A program made the translations under genes and the position numbers. Shown here piece by piece: positions 15,860 through 22,239 of a DNA stretch of 64,000 nucleotides. Within the stretch, counting starts at the first letter, position 1. Each line of letters begins with the position of its first letter. The stretch comes from Cypionkella psychrotolerans (GTDB taxonomy: Bacteria; Pseudomonadota; Alphaproteobacteria; Rhodobacterales; Rhodobacteraceae). The stretch is from the NCBI RefSeq assembly GCF_001294535.1, contig NZ_LGIC01000086.1, positions 186,001 to 250,000 of the forward strand, given 5' to 3'. The notes beneath the pieces were generated by a model. That model made no database searches. It saw only the letters and a program-made list of their open reading frames with translations, and was not told where the DNA came from.

Positions 15860-16555
15860 ATGGACGATAAAAACACCTCGGATACCAGCATGGAAGCCGC
15901 CAAAAGCCTTATTCTGCAAGCCGCCCTGCCCCACGCCGCCTTCGACGGCTGGTCTGAAACCACCCTGCAAGCCGCCCTGACCGATTCGGGCATAGCCCCC
16001 GGCTTGGCCCGCGCTTTGTTCCCGCGCGGCGGCATCGACCTTGCGGTGGCTTACCACCAGCAGGGCGATGCTGCGATGACCGCAGCCCTCGCCGCCACAG
16101 ACCTTACCGCTCTGCGCTATACCAACCGCGTCGCCCTTGCGATCAAGCTGCGCCTCAGCCATGCCGACAAAGAACTCGTCCGCCGGGGCACCACCCTGTT
16201 CAGCCTGCCACACCACGCCCCCGAAGGGGCCAAGCTGATCTGGTCCACCGCCGACGCGATCTGGCGCGCGCTTGGCGATACCTCGAACGACCTGAACTGG
16301 TATTCCAAACGCGCCACGCTCTCCGCCGTCTACACCGCCACAGTGCTGTTCTGGCTGGGCGATCACTCCGAAAACAATGCAGACACTTGGGCCTTCCTTG
16401 ACCGCCGCCTTGCCAATGTCACAGCGTTTGAGAACACCAAGACCGCGATCAGCAATAACCCAATCGCCAAAGCCTTGCTGGCAGGCCCGCTGAAACTGCT
16501 GGAGAGAATCTGCGCGCCGCAACCGCATGACCTGCCCGGCCATCACAAACCATAA
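15860..16555 (+). CDS. COQ9 family ubiquinone biosynthesis protein
   Basis: A 231-aa COQ9-type protein. COQ9 is a lipid-binding factor of ubiquinone synthesis that presents intermediates to the COQ7 hydroxylase; it has a TetR-like fold without DNA binding. Family landmarks are LFPRGGIDLAVAYHQQGD, the RLSHADKELVRRGTTLFSLP segment and DLNWYSKRATLSAVYTATVLFWL. The ATG at 15860 is preceded by GAAGAAGGGG. Twelve nucleotides separate it from the quinone oxidoreductase gene, probably the same transcript. Confidence 0.9.
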   Translation: MDDKNTSDTSMEAAKSLILQAALPHAAFDGWSETTLQAALTDSGIAPGLARALFPRGGIDLAVAYHQQGDAAMTAALAATDLTALRYTNRVALAIKLRLSHADKELVRRGTTLFSLPHHAPEGAKLIWSTADAIWRALGDTSNDLNWYSKRATLSAVYTATVLFWLGDHSENNADTWAFLDRRLANVTAFENTKTAISNNPIAKALLAGPLKLLERICAPQPHDLPGHHKP

Positions 16556-16567
16556 GAGGCTCTCTGA

Positions 16568-17572
16568 ATGACGCTCCCCTCAATTTTGGCCTCCTCGATG
16601 CTGGCGATGGAAATCTCTGCCCCCGGCGGCCCGGATGTGCTGACCCCGGTATCGCTTCCGGTCCCGGTCCCCGGTCACGGCCAGATCATCATCCACCTCG
16701 CCTATGCAGGCGTAAACCGCCCCGACGCGCTACAACGCGCAGGCGCTTATGCACCGCCCGCCTCTGCCTCGCCCCTACCCGGCCTAGAAGGCGCGGGCAC
16801 CGTCGTTGCCATGGGCCCCGGCGTCAGCCGCTGGCAAATCGGCGACAAGGTTTGCGCCCTGTTGCCCGGTGGCGGCTATGCCGAATACGTCGCCTGCGCC
16901 GAGTCCCATGCCTTGCCGATCCCCCATGGCCTGACCCTGCGCGAAGCCGCCTGCCTGCCCGAAACCTGCTTCACCGTCTGGTCGAACATGGTGATGCGCG
17001 GCAAACTCAAAGCAGGCGAGCACTTCCTCGTCCACGGCGGCTCCTCCGGCATCGGCACCACGGCAGTTCAAATCGCCGCCGCCTTGGGTGCGCGGGTGTT
17101 TGCCACCGCAGGCAGTGATGAGAAATGCGTTGCAGTCAAGGCTTTGGGCGCAGAGACCTGCTTCAACTACAAAACGACCGACTTTTCCGAAGAAGCCAAA
17201 AAACTCGGCGGATTCGACCTCATCCTCGATATGGTCGGCGGTCCCTACCTGCCGCGCAATGTCCGCGCTTTGGCCGATGATGGCCGTCTTGTGCAGATTG
17301 CTTTCTTGCAAGGCGCCAAGGTCGAGTTGAATTTCGCCGAGATGATGATGCGCCGCCTGACCCTGACCGGATCGACCCTGCGCCCGCAATCCGATGCCGC
17401 CAAAGCCATGATCGCGCAGCAAGTCGAAACCCACATCTGGCCGCTGATCGCGCAGGGTAAATTCCGTGTGGTGATCGACAGCGAATACGCCCTGACAGAA
17501 GCGCCCGCAGCACACTGGCGGATGGAAAGCTCGGGTCACATCGGCAAAATCGTGATGAAAATACCGGATTAA
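16568..17572 (+). CDS. NAD(P)H-quinone oxidoreductase, PIG3/QOR type (MDR superfamily)
   Basis: A 334-aa zinc-free medium-chain dehydrogenase/reductase. It has the N-terminal GroES-like domain (VNRPDALQRAG, LPGLEGAGTV) and a nucleotide-binding domain with HGGSSGIGTTAVQIAAALGARVF (landmarks GGSSGIG at about 157 and ATAGSDEKC). Zinc ligands of alcohol dehydrogenases are absent. Enzymes of this group reduce quinones with NADPH. Its pairing with COQ9 suggests a place in quinone metabolism, which is inference. An in-frame ATG ten codons in (16598) is another possible start. Confidence 0.88.
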   Translation: MTLPSILASSMLAMEISAPGGPDVLTPVSLPVPVPGHGQIIIHLAYAGVNRPDALQRAGAYAPPASASPLPGLEGAGTVVAMGPGVSRWQIGDKVCALLPGGGYAEYVACAESHALPIPHGLTLREAACLPETCFTVWSNMVMRGKLKAGEHFLVHGGSSGIGTTAVQIAAALGARVFATAGSDEKCVAVKALGAETCFNYKTTDFSEEAKKLGGFDLILDMVGGPYLPRNVRALADDGRLVQIAFLQGAKVELNFAEMMMRRLTLTGSTLRPQSDAAKAMIAQQVETHIWPLIAQGKFRVVIDSEYALTEAPAAHWRMESSGHIGKIVMKIPD

Positions 17573-17605
17573 ACCGCAGAAAATCCAAACAATTTATCTA
17601 AAATT

Positions 17606-17659
17606 GTCATCCTCTGCGTGCAAATATCCCACAGGGGTCTGGGGGTGTGAAACCCCCAG
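17606..17659. repeat. Repeat family A copy between convergent genes
   Basis: GTCATCCTCTGCGTGCAAAT, ATCCCACAGGGGT, then the 7-bp hairpin CTGGGGG-TGTGAAA-CCCCCAG (17639-17659). The hairpin end lies 14 nt after the stop of the minus-strand sulfotransferase gene, so it may end that transcript. Confidence 0.7.
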
Positions 17660-17673
17660 TTCCAACGCCAGCC

Positions 17674-18492
17674 TCAATCGCCCAGCTTGGCATGCACCTC
17701 GTCCAGATCCACCTCGGCCAATGGCATCTTGTTGCCCGGATTGTCGAAATCATACTTGAACAACTGGAAATCCCGCTTGTAGATTTCCCAAACCAGATGC
17801 CGCGACAAATCGTCAAAGTAGTCTTCAACCGGGTGCAGTCGCTTTGGCCCGTGGCCTTCGCTCTCGTTGAACTTCGGGATCTTCTTCAGATCAACCTTAT
17901 GCTTTACCTTGATTTTCTTCAGCACCGCACCCATACCTTCGTCGAATTTCTCGGTGAAGAAAATCTTGTCATAGCGTCCGCCGTTGACGATATAGGTCGA
18001 GACATGCCCCGCCATCGCCGACCAGTGAATGTCCGGCTCCATCGGTTTCTTGAACCGGATGGTGTCGCGCGCAAACAGCAGAAACCGGCGAAAGCTTTCG
18101 ATCTGATCGAACTCACCCTGCCCATCATCGCCGCCCACCTGCACACCGTATTTCTGCACCAGCAGCGGCACCAGATTGCCGCGATAGCGCTTGCCGTTGC
18201 GCTGAATGCCGCAAATCTTATCGAAAAATGACGATAGAATTCGCGTGTAGGGGTTGCGCACGCAGGTAAAGGCGTAAGACTTATGCGTCTTCACATTGCG
18301 CTCAATCAGCGGCTGGCTCGCCTCAATCGCCCATTTGTGCATGCCCCCGGTCGCATCATGGATATCGCCATCGAAAAACTTGCCATGATCCGAGTAAAAC
18401 ATGATCTGCCCGATGGTCGAGCAGGCACATTTCGGCACCACCCGGTAGACCACCGATTCCGACTCTGTCATCCAAGTTCCGGGGAAACCCAT
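17674..18492 (-). CDS. Sulfotransferase family 2 protein
   Basis: Putative PAPS-dependent carbohydrate sulfotransferase, 272 aa. The 5'-phosphosulfate loop is VVPKCACSTIGQ (about 18-29) and the 3'-phosphate motif is VRNPYTRILSSFFDK. Both match the heparan/chondroitin sulfotransferase-like PF03567 family. The ATG at 18492 has AGGAG 9 nt upstream; a further upstream in-frame start at 18519 has none. It is divergent from the DUF5928 glycosyltransferase, so both may act on the same surface polysaccharide. No export or polymer genes lie nearby. Confidence 0.85.
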   Translation of the reverse strand: MGFPGTWMTESESVVYRVVPKCACSTIGQIMFYSDHGKFFDGDIHDATGGMHKWAIEASQPLIERNVKTHKSYAFTCVRNPYTRILSSFFDKICGIQRNGKRYRGNLVPLLVQKYGVQVGGDDGQGEFDQIESFRRFLLFARDTIRFKKPMEPDIHWSAMAGHVSTYIVNGGRYDKIFFTEKFDEGMGAVLKKIKVKHKVDLKKIPKFNESEGHGPKRLHPVEDYFDDLSRHLVWEIYKRDFQLFKYDFDNPGNKMPLAEVDLDEVHAKLGD

Positions 18493-18630
18493 CCAAGCAC
18501 TCCTAAACGTCCGACCCAAAGCCGCACAAACTCAATCCAGCACAAAAAAGCAAACAAACTCTGTCTTTTCAATGTGTCTTCAAGGTATTTAGGGAAACAA
18601 TGACGCGTTCAAGGGTTTAATGTTCACCAA

Positions 18631-20208
18631 ATGGCCAGAATCGCCTACATCCTGCTTTGCCACAAGGATCCCGAGGGGATCATCGCTCAGGCCCAACGCC
18701 TGACAGCGGTGGGGGATTATGTCGCCATCCATTTCGACGGCCGCGCCAAGCCATCCGATTTCGACAAAATTCGCTCTGTGCTCACCGCCAACCCCAACGT
18801 CACCTTCACCAAACGCCGCGCCAAATGTGGCTGGGGCGAATGGTCGCTGGTCGAAGCCACCCTGATGGCCGTCGAGGCTGCCGTAGAAGCCTTCCCGCGC
18901 GCCACCCATTTTTACATGCTGTCCGGCGATTGCATGCCGATCAAATCCGCCGAATTCGCCCATAGGTTCCTCGACCGCGAGGAAGTCGATTACATCGAAA
19001 GCTTCGATTTCTTCAGTTCCGACTGGATCAAAACTGGCATCAAGGAAGAACGCCTGATCTACCGCCATTATTTCAACGAGCGCACCCACAAGGCGCTGTT
19101 TTACGCCTCGATGAAATGGCAAGACAAACTCGGCCTGACCCGCAACGTCCCCGCCGACATCGCCATGCAGATCGGCAGCCAATGGTGGTGCCTGCGCCGC
19201 CGCACCGTCGAATCCGTGCTCGATTTCACCAAGAAACGCCGCGACGTGATGCGGTTCTTCCGCACCACCTGGATTCCCGACGAGACGTTTTTTCAAACCA
19301 TCGTCCGCCATTTGATCCCCGAGGCGGAACTACGCACCCGCACCCTGACCTTTCTGATGTTCACCGATTACGGCATGCCGGTGACCTTCTATAACGACAA
19401 TTACGATCTGTTGATCAGTCAAGACTACCTGTTCGCCCGCAAAATCAGTCCCGACGCCACCGATCTGAAAGACCGCCTCGGCAAGCTTTACGCCGCCAAA
19501 GGCGTACGCTTTGCGATCTCAAACGAAGGCCGCAGCCTGTTCAAATTCATCTCGGGCCGTGGCCGCGTCGGCCGCCGTTTCGCCCCCCGATTCTGGGAAA
19601 CCGAAAGCTCGCTTGGCCGCCACCGCACCCTGATGATGGTCACCTGCAAGAAATGGCACGTCGCCAAGCGCTTGGTGGAACGCGTGCGCCAAGTCACCAA
19701 CCTACCCGCGCTGGACTATCTGTTTAATGAGGCTTCCACCCCGCTGCCCGATCTTGGCGGCATCCAATCGACCTTGGAAAAACGCACCCGCCACCGCCGC
19801 GCCCTGATGCGGGTGTTGTTCGATTACTGGCAAACCGATCAGTTGGTGATCTGCATCGACCCCGCCAACGTCGATCTGATGCAGGATTTCTACAACGACA
19901 AGGCCAAAGTCCGGCTGTTAGAAATCGAATGTGATTTCACCGATGAATATCTGATCGGCCACGCCAAGCGCGTCGGTCTGGCCAGCGATTCCACCCCCAA
20001 AGACACCATCGGCCGTCTGCTGCCCACCATCCGCTATGATGTGAAGTTTGAAGGCGACCGCATCCGCGACGCAGGTTTCCCCAATCTGCTGCGCGTGCGG
20101 CAAAGCGCCAGTATCGATGAAAACACCGTGCCTCTGGCCGAATTTCTTGACATAAGCTCCGAGAAGGCGCGCGAAATCGCCGCCACCGCTTATCTGTTTG
20201 TGGATTGA
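18631..20208 (+). CDS. GT14-like N-acetylglucosaminyltransferase with DUF5928 domain
   Basis: A 525-aa two-part protein. The N-terminal part (about 1-270) resembles core-2/I-branching beta-1,6-N-acetylglucosaminyltransferases: AYILLCHKDP at the start, VAIHFDGRAK, THFYMLSGDCMPIKS, GSQWWCLRRRTVE and WIPDETFFQTIVRHL. The C-terminal half (about 290-525) corresponds to the DUF5928 domain, of unknown role. There is no signal peptide or membrane helix, so it should act in the cytoplasm. It is transcribed away from the sulfotransferase and is followed 3 nt later by a HIT gene. The acceptor glycan is unknown. Confidence 0.8.
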   Translation: MARIAYILLCHKDPEGIIAQAQRLTAVGDYVAIHFDGRAKPSDFDKIRSVLTANPNVTFTKRRAKCGWGEWSLVEATLMAVEAAVEAFPRATHFYMLSGDCMPIKSAEFAHRFLDREEVDYIESFDFFSSDWIKTGIKEERLIYRHYFNERTHKALFYASMKWQDKLGLTRNVPADIAMQIGSQWWCLRRRTVESVLDFTKKRRDVMRFFRTTWIPDETFFQTIVRHLIPEAELRTRTLTFLMFTDYGMPVTFYNDNYDLLISQDYLFARKISPDATDLKDRLGKLYAAKGVRFAISNEGRSLFKFISGRGRVGRRFAPRFWETESSLGRHRTLMMVTCKKWHVAKRLVERVRQVTNLPALDYLFNEASTPLPDLGGIQSTLEKRTRHRRALMRVLFDYWQTDQLVICIDPANVDLMQDFYNDKAKVRLLEIECDFTDEYLIGHAKRVGLASDSTPKDTIGRLLPTIRYDVKFEGDRIRDAGFPNLLRVRQSASIDENTVPLAEFLDISSEKAREIAATAYLFVD

Positions 20209-20211
20209 CCG

Positions 20212-20580
20212 ATGCCCTACACCTATGACCCGCAAAACATCTTCGCCCGCATCCTGCGCGGGGAAATCCCCAACAAAACCGTGCTGGACACCGAGCATTC
20301 GCTCGCCTTCCACGACATCGCCCCGCATGCCCCGGTGCATGTGCTGGTGATCCCGAAAGGCCCCTACGCCACCTTCGATCACTTCGCCGCCAAGGCATCG
20401 GCCGAGGAAATCCTCGATTTCCACCGCGCCTGTGCCAAGGTCTGTGAGATTGTCGGCGTTGCCCCCGGCATGGGCTACCGCGCCATCACCAACGCAGGCC
20501 CGCATGGCATGCAAGAGGTGCCGCATTACCACCTGCATATCTTGGGCGGCAAAGTCATGGGGCCGCTGATCCAGCGTTAA
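20212..20580 (+). CDS. HIT domain protein (histidine triad nucleotide hydrolase)
   Basis: A 122-aa HINT-type nucleoside phosphoramidase/AMP-lysine hydrolase. It has the N-terminal IFARILRGEIPNK signature, HVLVIPKG and the histidine triad HYHLHIL near residue 108. It begins 3 nt after the upstream stop and is probably co-transcribed with the glycosyltransferase. The cellular substrate is unknown. Confidence 0.93.
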   Translation: MPYTYDPQNIFARILRGEIPNKTVLDTEHSLAFHDIAPHAPVHVLVIPKGPYATFDHFAAKASAEEILDFHRACAKVCEIVGVAPGMGYRAITNAGPHGMQEVPHYHLHILGGKVMGPLIQR

Positions 20581-20730
20581 GGCGGTTTGCGTTTCAGAGC
20601 GACCCTCAAAATACGCCCTCTCTGGGGCGAACTCCGATCAAGCATAAAGCCAATGCGTTAACAGCAGGTTTCGGGTCGCTTGACTCCTCCTCGCGGCGCT
20701 ATCTGGGCCAATCCTAACCCAGAGGCTCCG

Positions 20731-21192
20731 ATGATCCGCTTCACGCCCATCCCCACCGAAACCGTCCGCGCCTACCAAGCCGGCGGCCCAGACGCCAACG
20801 GTCAAATCCCTGAGCGCCACATCTCCGACGGCGCAGGCAACCCCTGCCGCCACTGCCTGCAAATGATTCCTAAGGGCGCAGGCATGTTGATCCTCGCCCA
20901 CCGCCCGTTCCCCTCGGCGCAACCCTATGCCGAACTCGGTCCGATCTTTCTTTGCGCCAACGCTTGCGCAGCAGGCGGCAGCGCAGAAATCCCCGAAATC
21001 CTCGCCTCCCCCGAGTACATCATCCGGGGCTATTCCGCCGAGAACCGCATCGTCTACGGCACCGGGGCCGTCGTCCCCACCGCGACGATCCCCGCCGAGG
21101 CGGAAACCCGTCTGACCGACCCGCGCATCGCCTATGTCCACATCAGATCCGCCCGCAACAACTGCTACCAACTCCGGGTTGAGCGCGCCTGA
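20731..21192 (+). CDS. DUF1203 domain-containing protein
   Basis: A 153-aa conserved protein of unknown function. DUF1203 features visible are the start MIRFTPIPTETVRAYQAGG, the CRHCLQMIPKGAGMLILAHRPF block and the C-terminal YVHIRSARNNCYQLRVERA. The conserved cysteines in CRHC and around FLCANAC could bind a metal. AGAGG lies upstream of the ATG; the frame is open 17 codons further but without family similarity. Confidence 0.82.
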   Translation: MIRFTPIPTETVRAYQAGGPDANGQIPERHISDGAGNPCRHCLQMIPKGAGMLILAHRPFPSAQPYAELGPIFLCANACAAGGSAEIPEILASPEYIIRGYSAENRIVYGTGAVVPTATIPAEAETRLTDPRIAYVHIRSARNNCYQLRVERA

Positions 21193-21244
21193 TCGCTTCT
21201 CGGCCCTCACAGGCCTCTGCGCTGCCACCAGCGCAGAGCGCCCG

Positions 21245-21817
21245 TCAGGACGCGATAAGCGGCCCCTCGCCCTGCGTCAGTTTTGCGATGAACTCCGCCA
21301 GTCGCTTGGCGCGGGTTTCCGGGCGCTTCGCTGTGGTCAGCCGATAGTAAATCGCATAGCGGTTCTTCGCATCCAAACTGGCAAAGTGATCCCGCGCCAC
21401 CGGCGGAGCCGCCGCCAGCGCCTCCAGAAAATCCGCAGGCAAATCTGCCCCCTTGCCGCCCGAATAGGTCGCCGCCCACCGCCCATTGGCGCGCGCAACC
21501 TCCACCGCCGCCAACCCCGCCGCCTGCATCCGGCCTTCGGCAATCAAGCGCTCGGCATGGGCACGGTTGATCTGGCTCCATGCAGAACCAGCCTTGCGCG
21601 GCGTAAAGCGCTGTATCCATTGCGTTTCAGATTGCGTCTTACGCACCCCGTCAATCCAGCCCCAAACCAGCGCCTCCACCACCGCCTGTTGCCAATCGAC
21701 CGAGGCCACCCCCGAGCCCTTCTTGTGATACAGCACCCAAACCTCGCTGGCGCGATCATGGTTCGCCGCCAACCAGTCATGCCACTCGGCGGGCGTGGCA
21801 AAAGCCAGCAGCGTCAT
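21245..21817 (-). CDS. YdeI/OmpD-associated family protein
   Basis: A 190-aa protein of the bacteriocin-protection YdeI/OmpD-associated family. Landmarks are EVWVLYHKKGSG, EALVWGWIDGV near residue 55 and FTPRKAGSAWSQINRAHAE. Biochemical function is unknown. The ATG overlaps the stop of the upstream MmcQ/YjbR-like gene (ATGA), so the two are translationally coupled. Confidence 0.85.
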   Translation of the reverse strand: MTLLAFATPAEWHDWLAANHDRASEVWVLYHKKGSGVASVDWQQAVVEALVWGWIDGVRKTQSETQWIQRFTPRKAGSAWSQINRAHAERLIAEGRMQAAGLAAVEVARANGRWAATYSGGKGADLPADFLEALAAAPPVARDHFASLDAKNRYAIYYRLTTAKRPETRAKRLAEFIAKLTQGEGPLIAS

Positions 21818-22173
21818 CGCGCGTCCCGGCCCTTCAAAAACCGCTTCGGTGCCGCATCCCGCCACTGCTGCAAAAGCCGAGCCCTTGCCCAGCCCGGATC
21901 AATCCGCCCAGCCCGCACCAGAACCAGAACCAGAACCAGATTATGTGGCGCATAATGCGGATGCAGAAAGAATGTCGCAGGCTCCGCGGCCATCAACATC
22001 TCGCGCTCATCGCGGCTGGCCTTGAACACCGCCGCATCCTCATAATACGACCAATAGCACCACATCTTGCCAAAAGCCTTCAGCGCCTCATGCCCCCAAG
22101 GCGTGGCCAAGGTGATCTCGGGCAGATCCATGCCCAAAGCAAAAGCCTTCAACTCCGCCCAGTTCTGGATCAC
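21814..22173 (-). CDS. MmcQ/YjbR family protein
   Basis: A 119-aa protein of the MmcQ/YjbR (CyaY-like fold) family, suggested to bind DNA but poorly characterised. ATPWGHEALKAFGKMWCY and the FFLHPHYAPHNLV region fit the family. The start is GTG at 22173; the only Shine-Dalgarno-like sequence is GAGG at the edge of repeat family A. Codons near 21917-21940 are four perfect copies of a 6-bp unit encoding Val-Leu repeats. Confidence 0.8.
   Translation of the reverse strand: MIQNWAELKAFALGMDLPEITLATPWGHEALKAFGKMWCYWSYYEDAAVFKASRDEREMLMAAEPATFFLHPHYAPHNLVLVLVLVRAGRIDPGWARARLLQQWRDAAPKRFLKGRDAR
21917..21940. repeat. Hexanucleotide tandem repeat inside a gene
   Basis: Four perfect copies of ACCAGA (plus strand) within the minus-strand MmcQ/YjbR gene, encoding LVLVLV-type residues. 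Gain or loss of a unit keeps the frame and changes the protein by two residues. Confidence 0.85.
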
Positions 22174-22177
22174 TTAG

Positions 22178-22230
22178 GTCATCCTCTGTGCTCAAATATC
22201 CTCGGGGGTCTGGGGGTGGAAAACCCCCAG
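22178..22230. repeat. Repeat family A copy between polA and MmcQ/YjbR gene
   Basis: GTCATCCTCTGTGCTCAAAT, ATCCTCGGGGGT, then the hairpin CTGGGGG-TGGAAAA-CCCCCAG (22210-22230). On the minus strand the hairpin comes 9 nt after the polA stop, while the other end (GAGGATGAC) forms the ribosome-binding region of the next gene. The whole 22174-22239 gap is this element. Confidence 0.72.
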
Positions 22231-22239
22231 CCTTCACCC

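Noticed and set aside
20601-20635. Another repeat A/B copy (CTCAAAATACGCCCTCTCTGGGG)
   Set aside because: Only the AAATA core and a G-rich end match; the similarity is too weak to claim.
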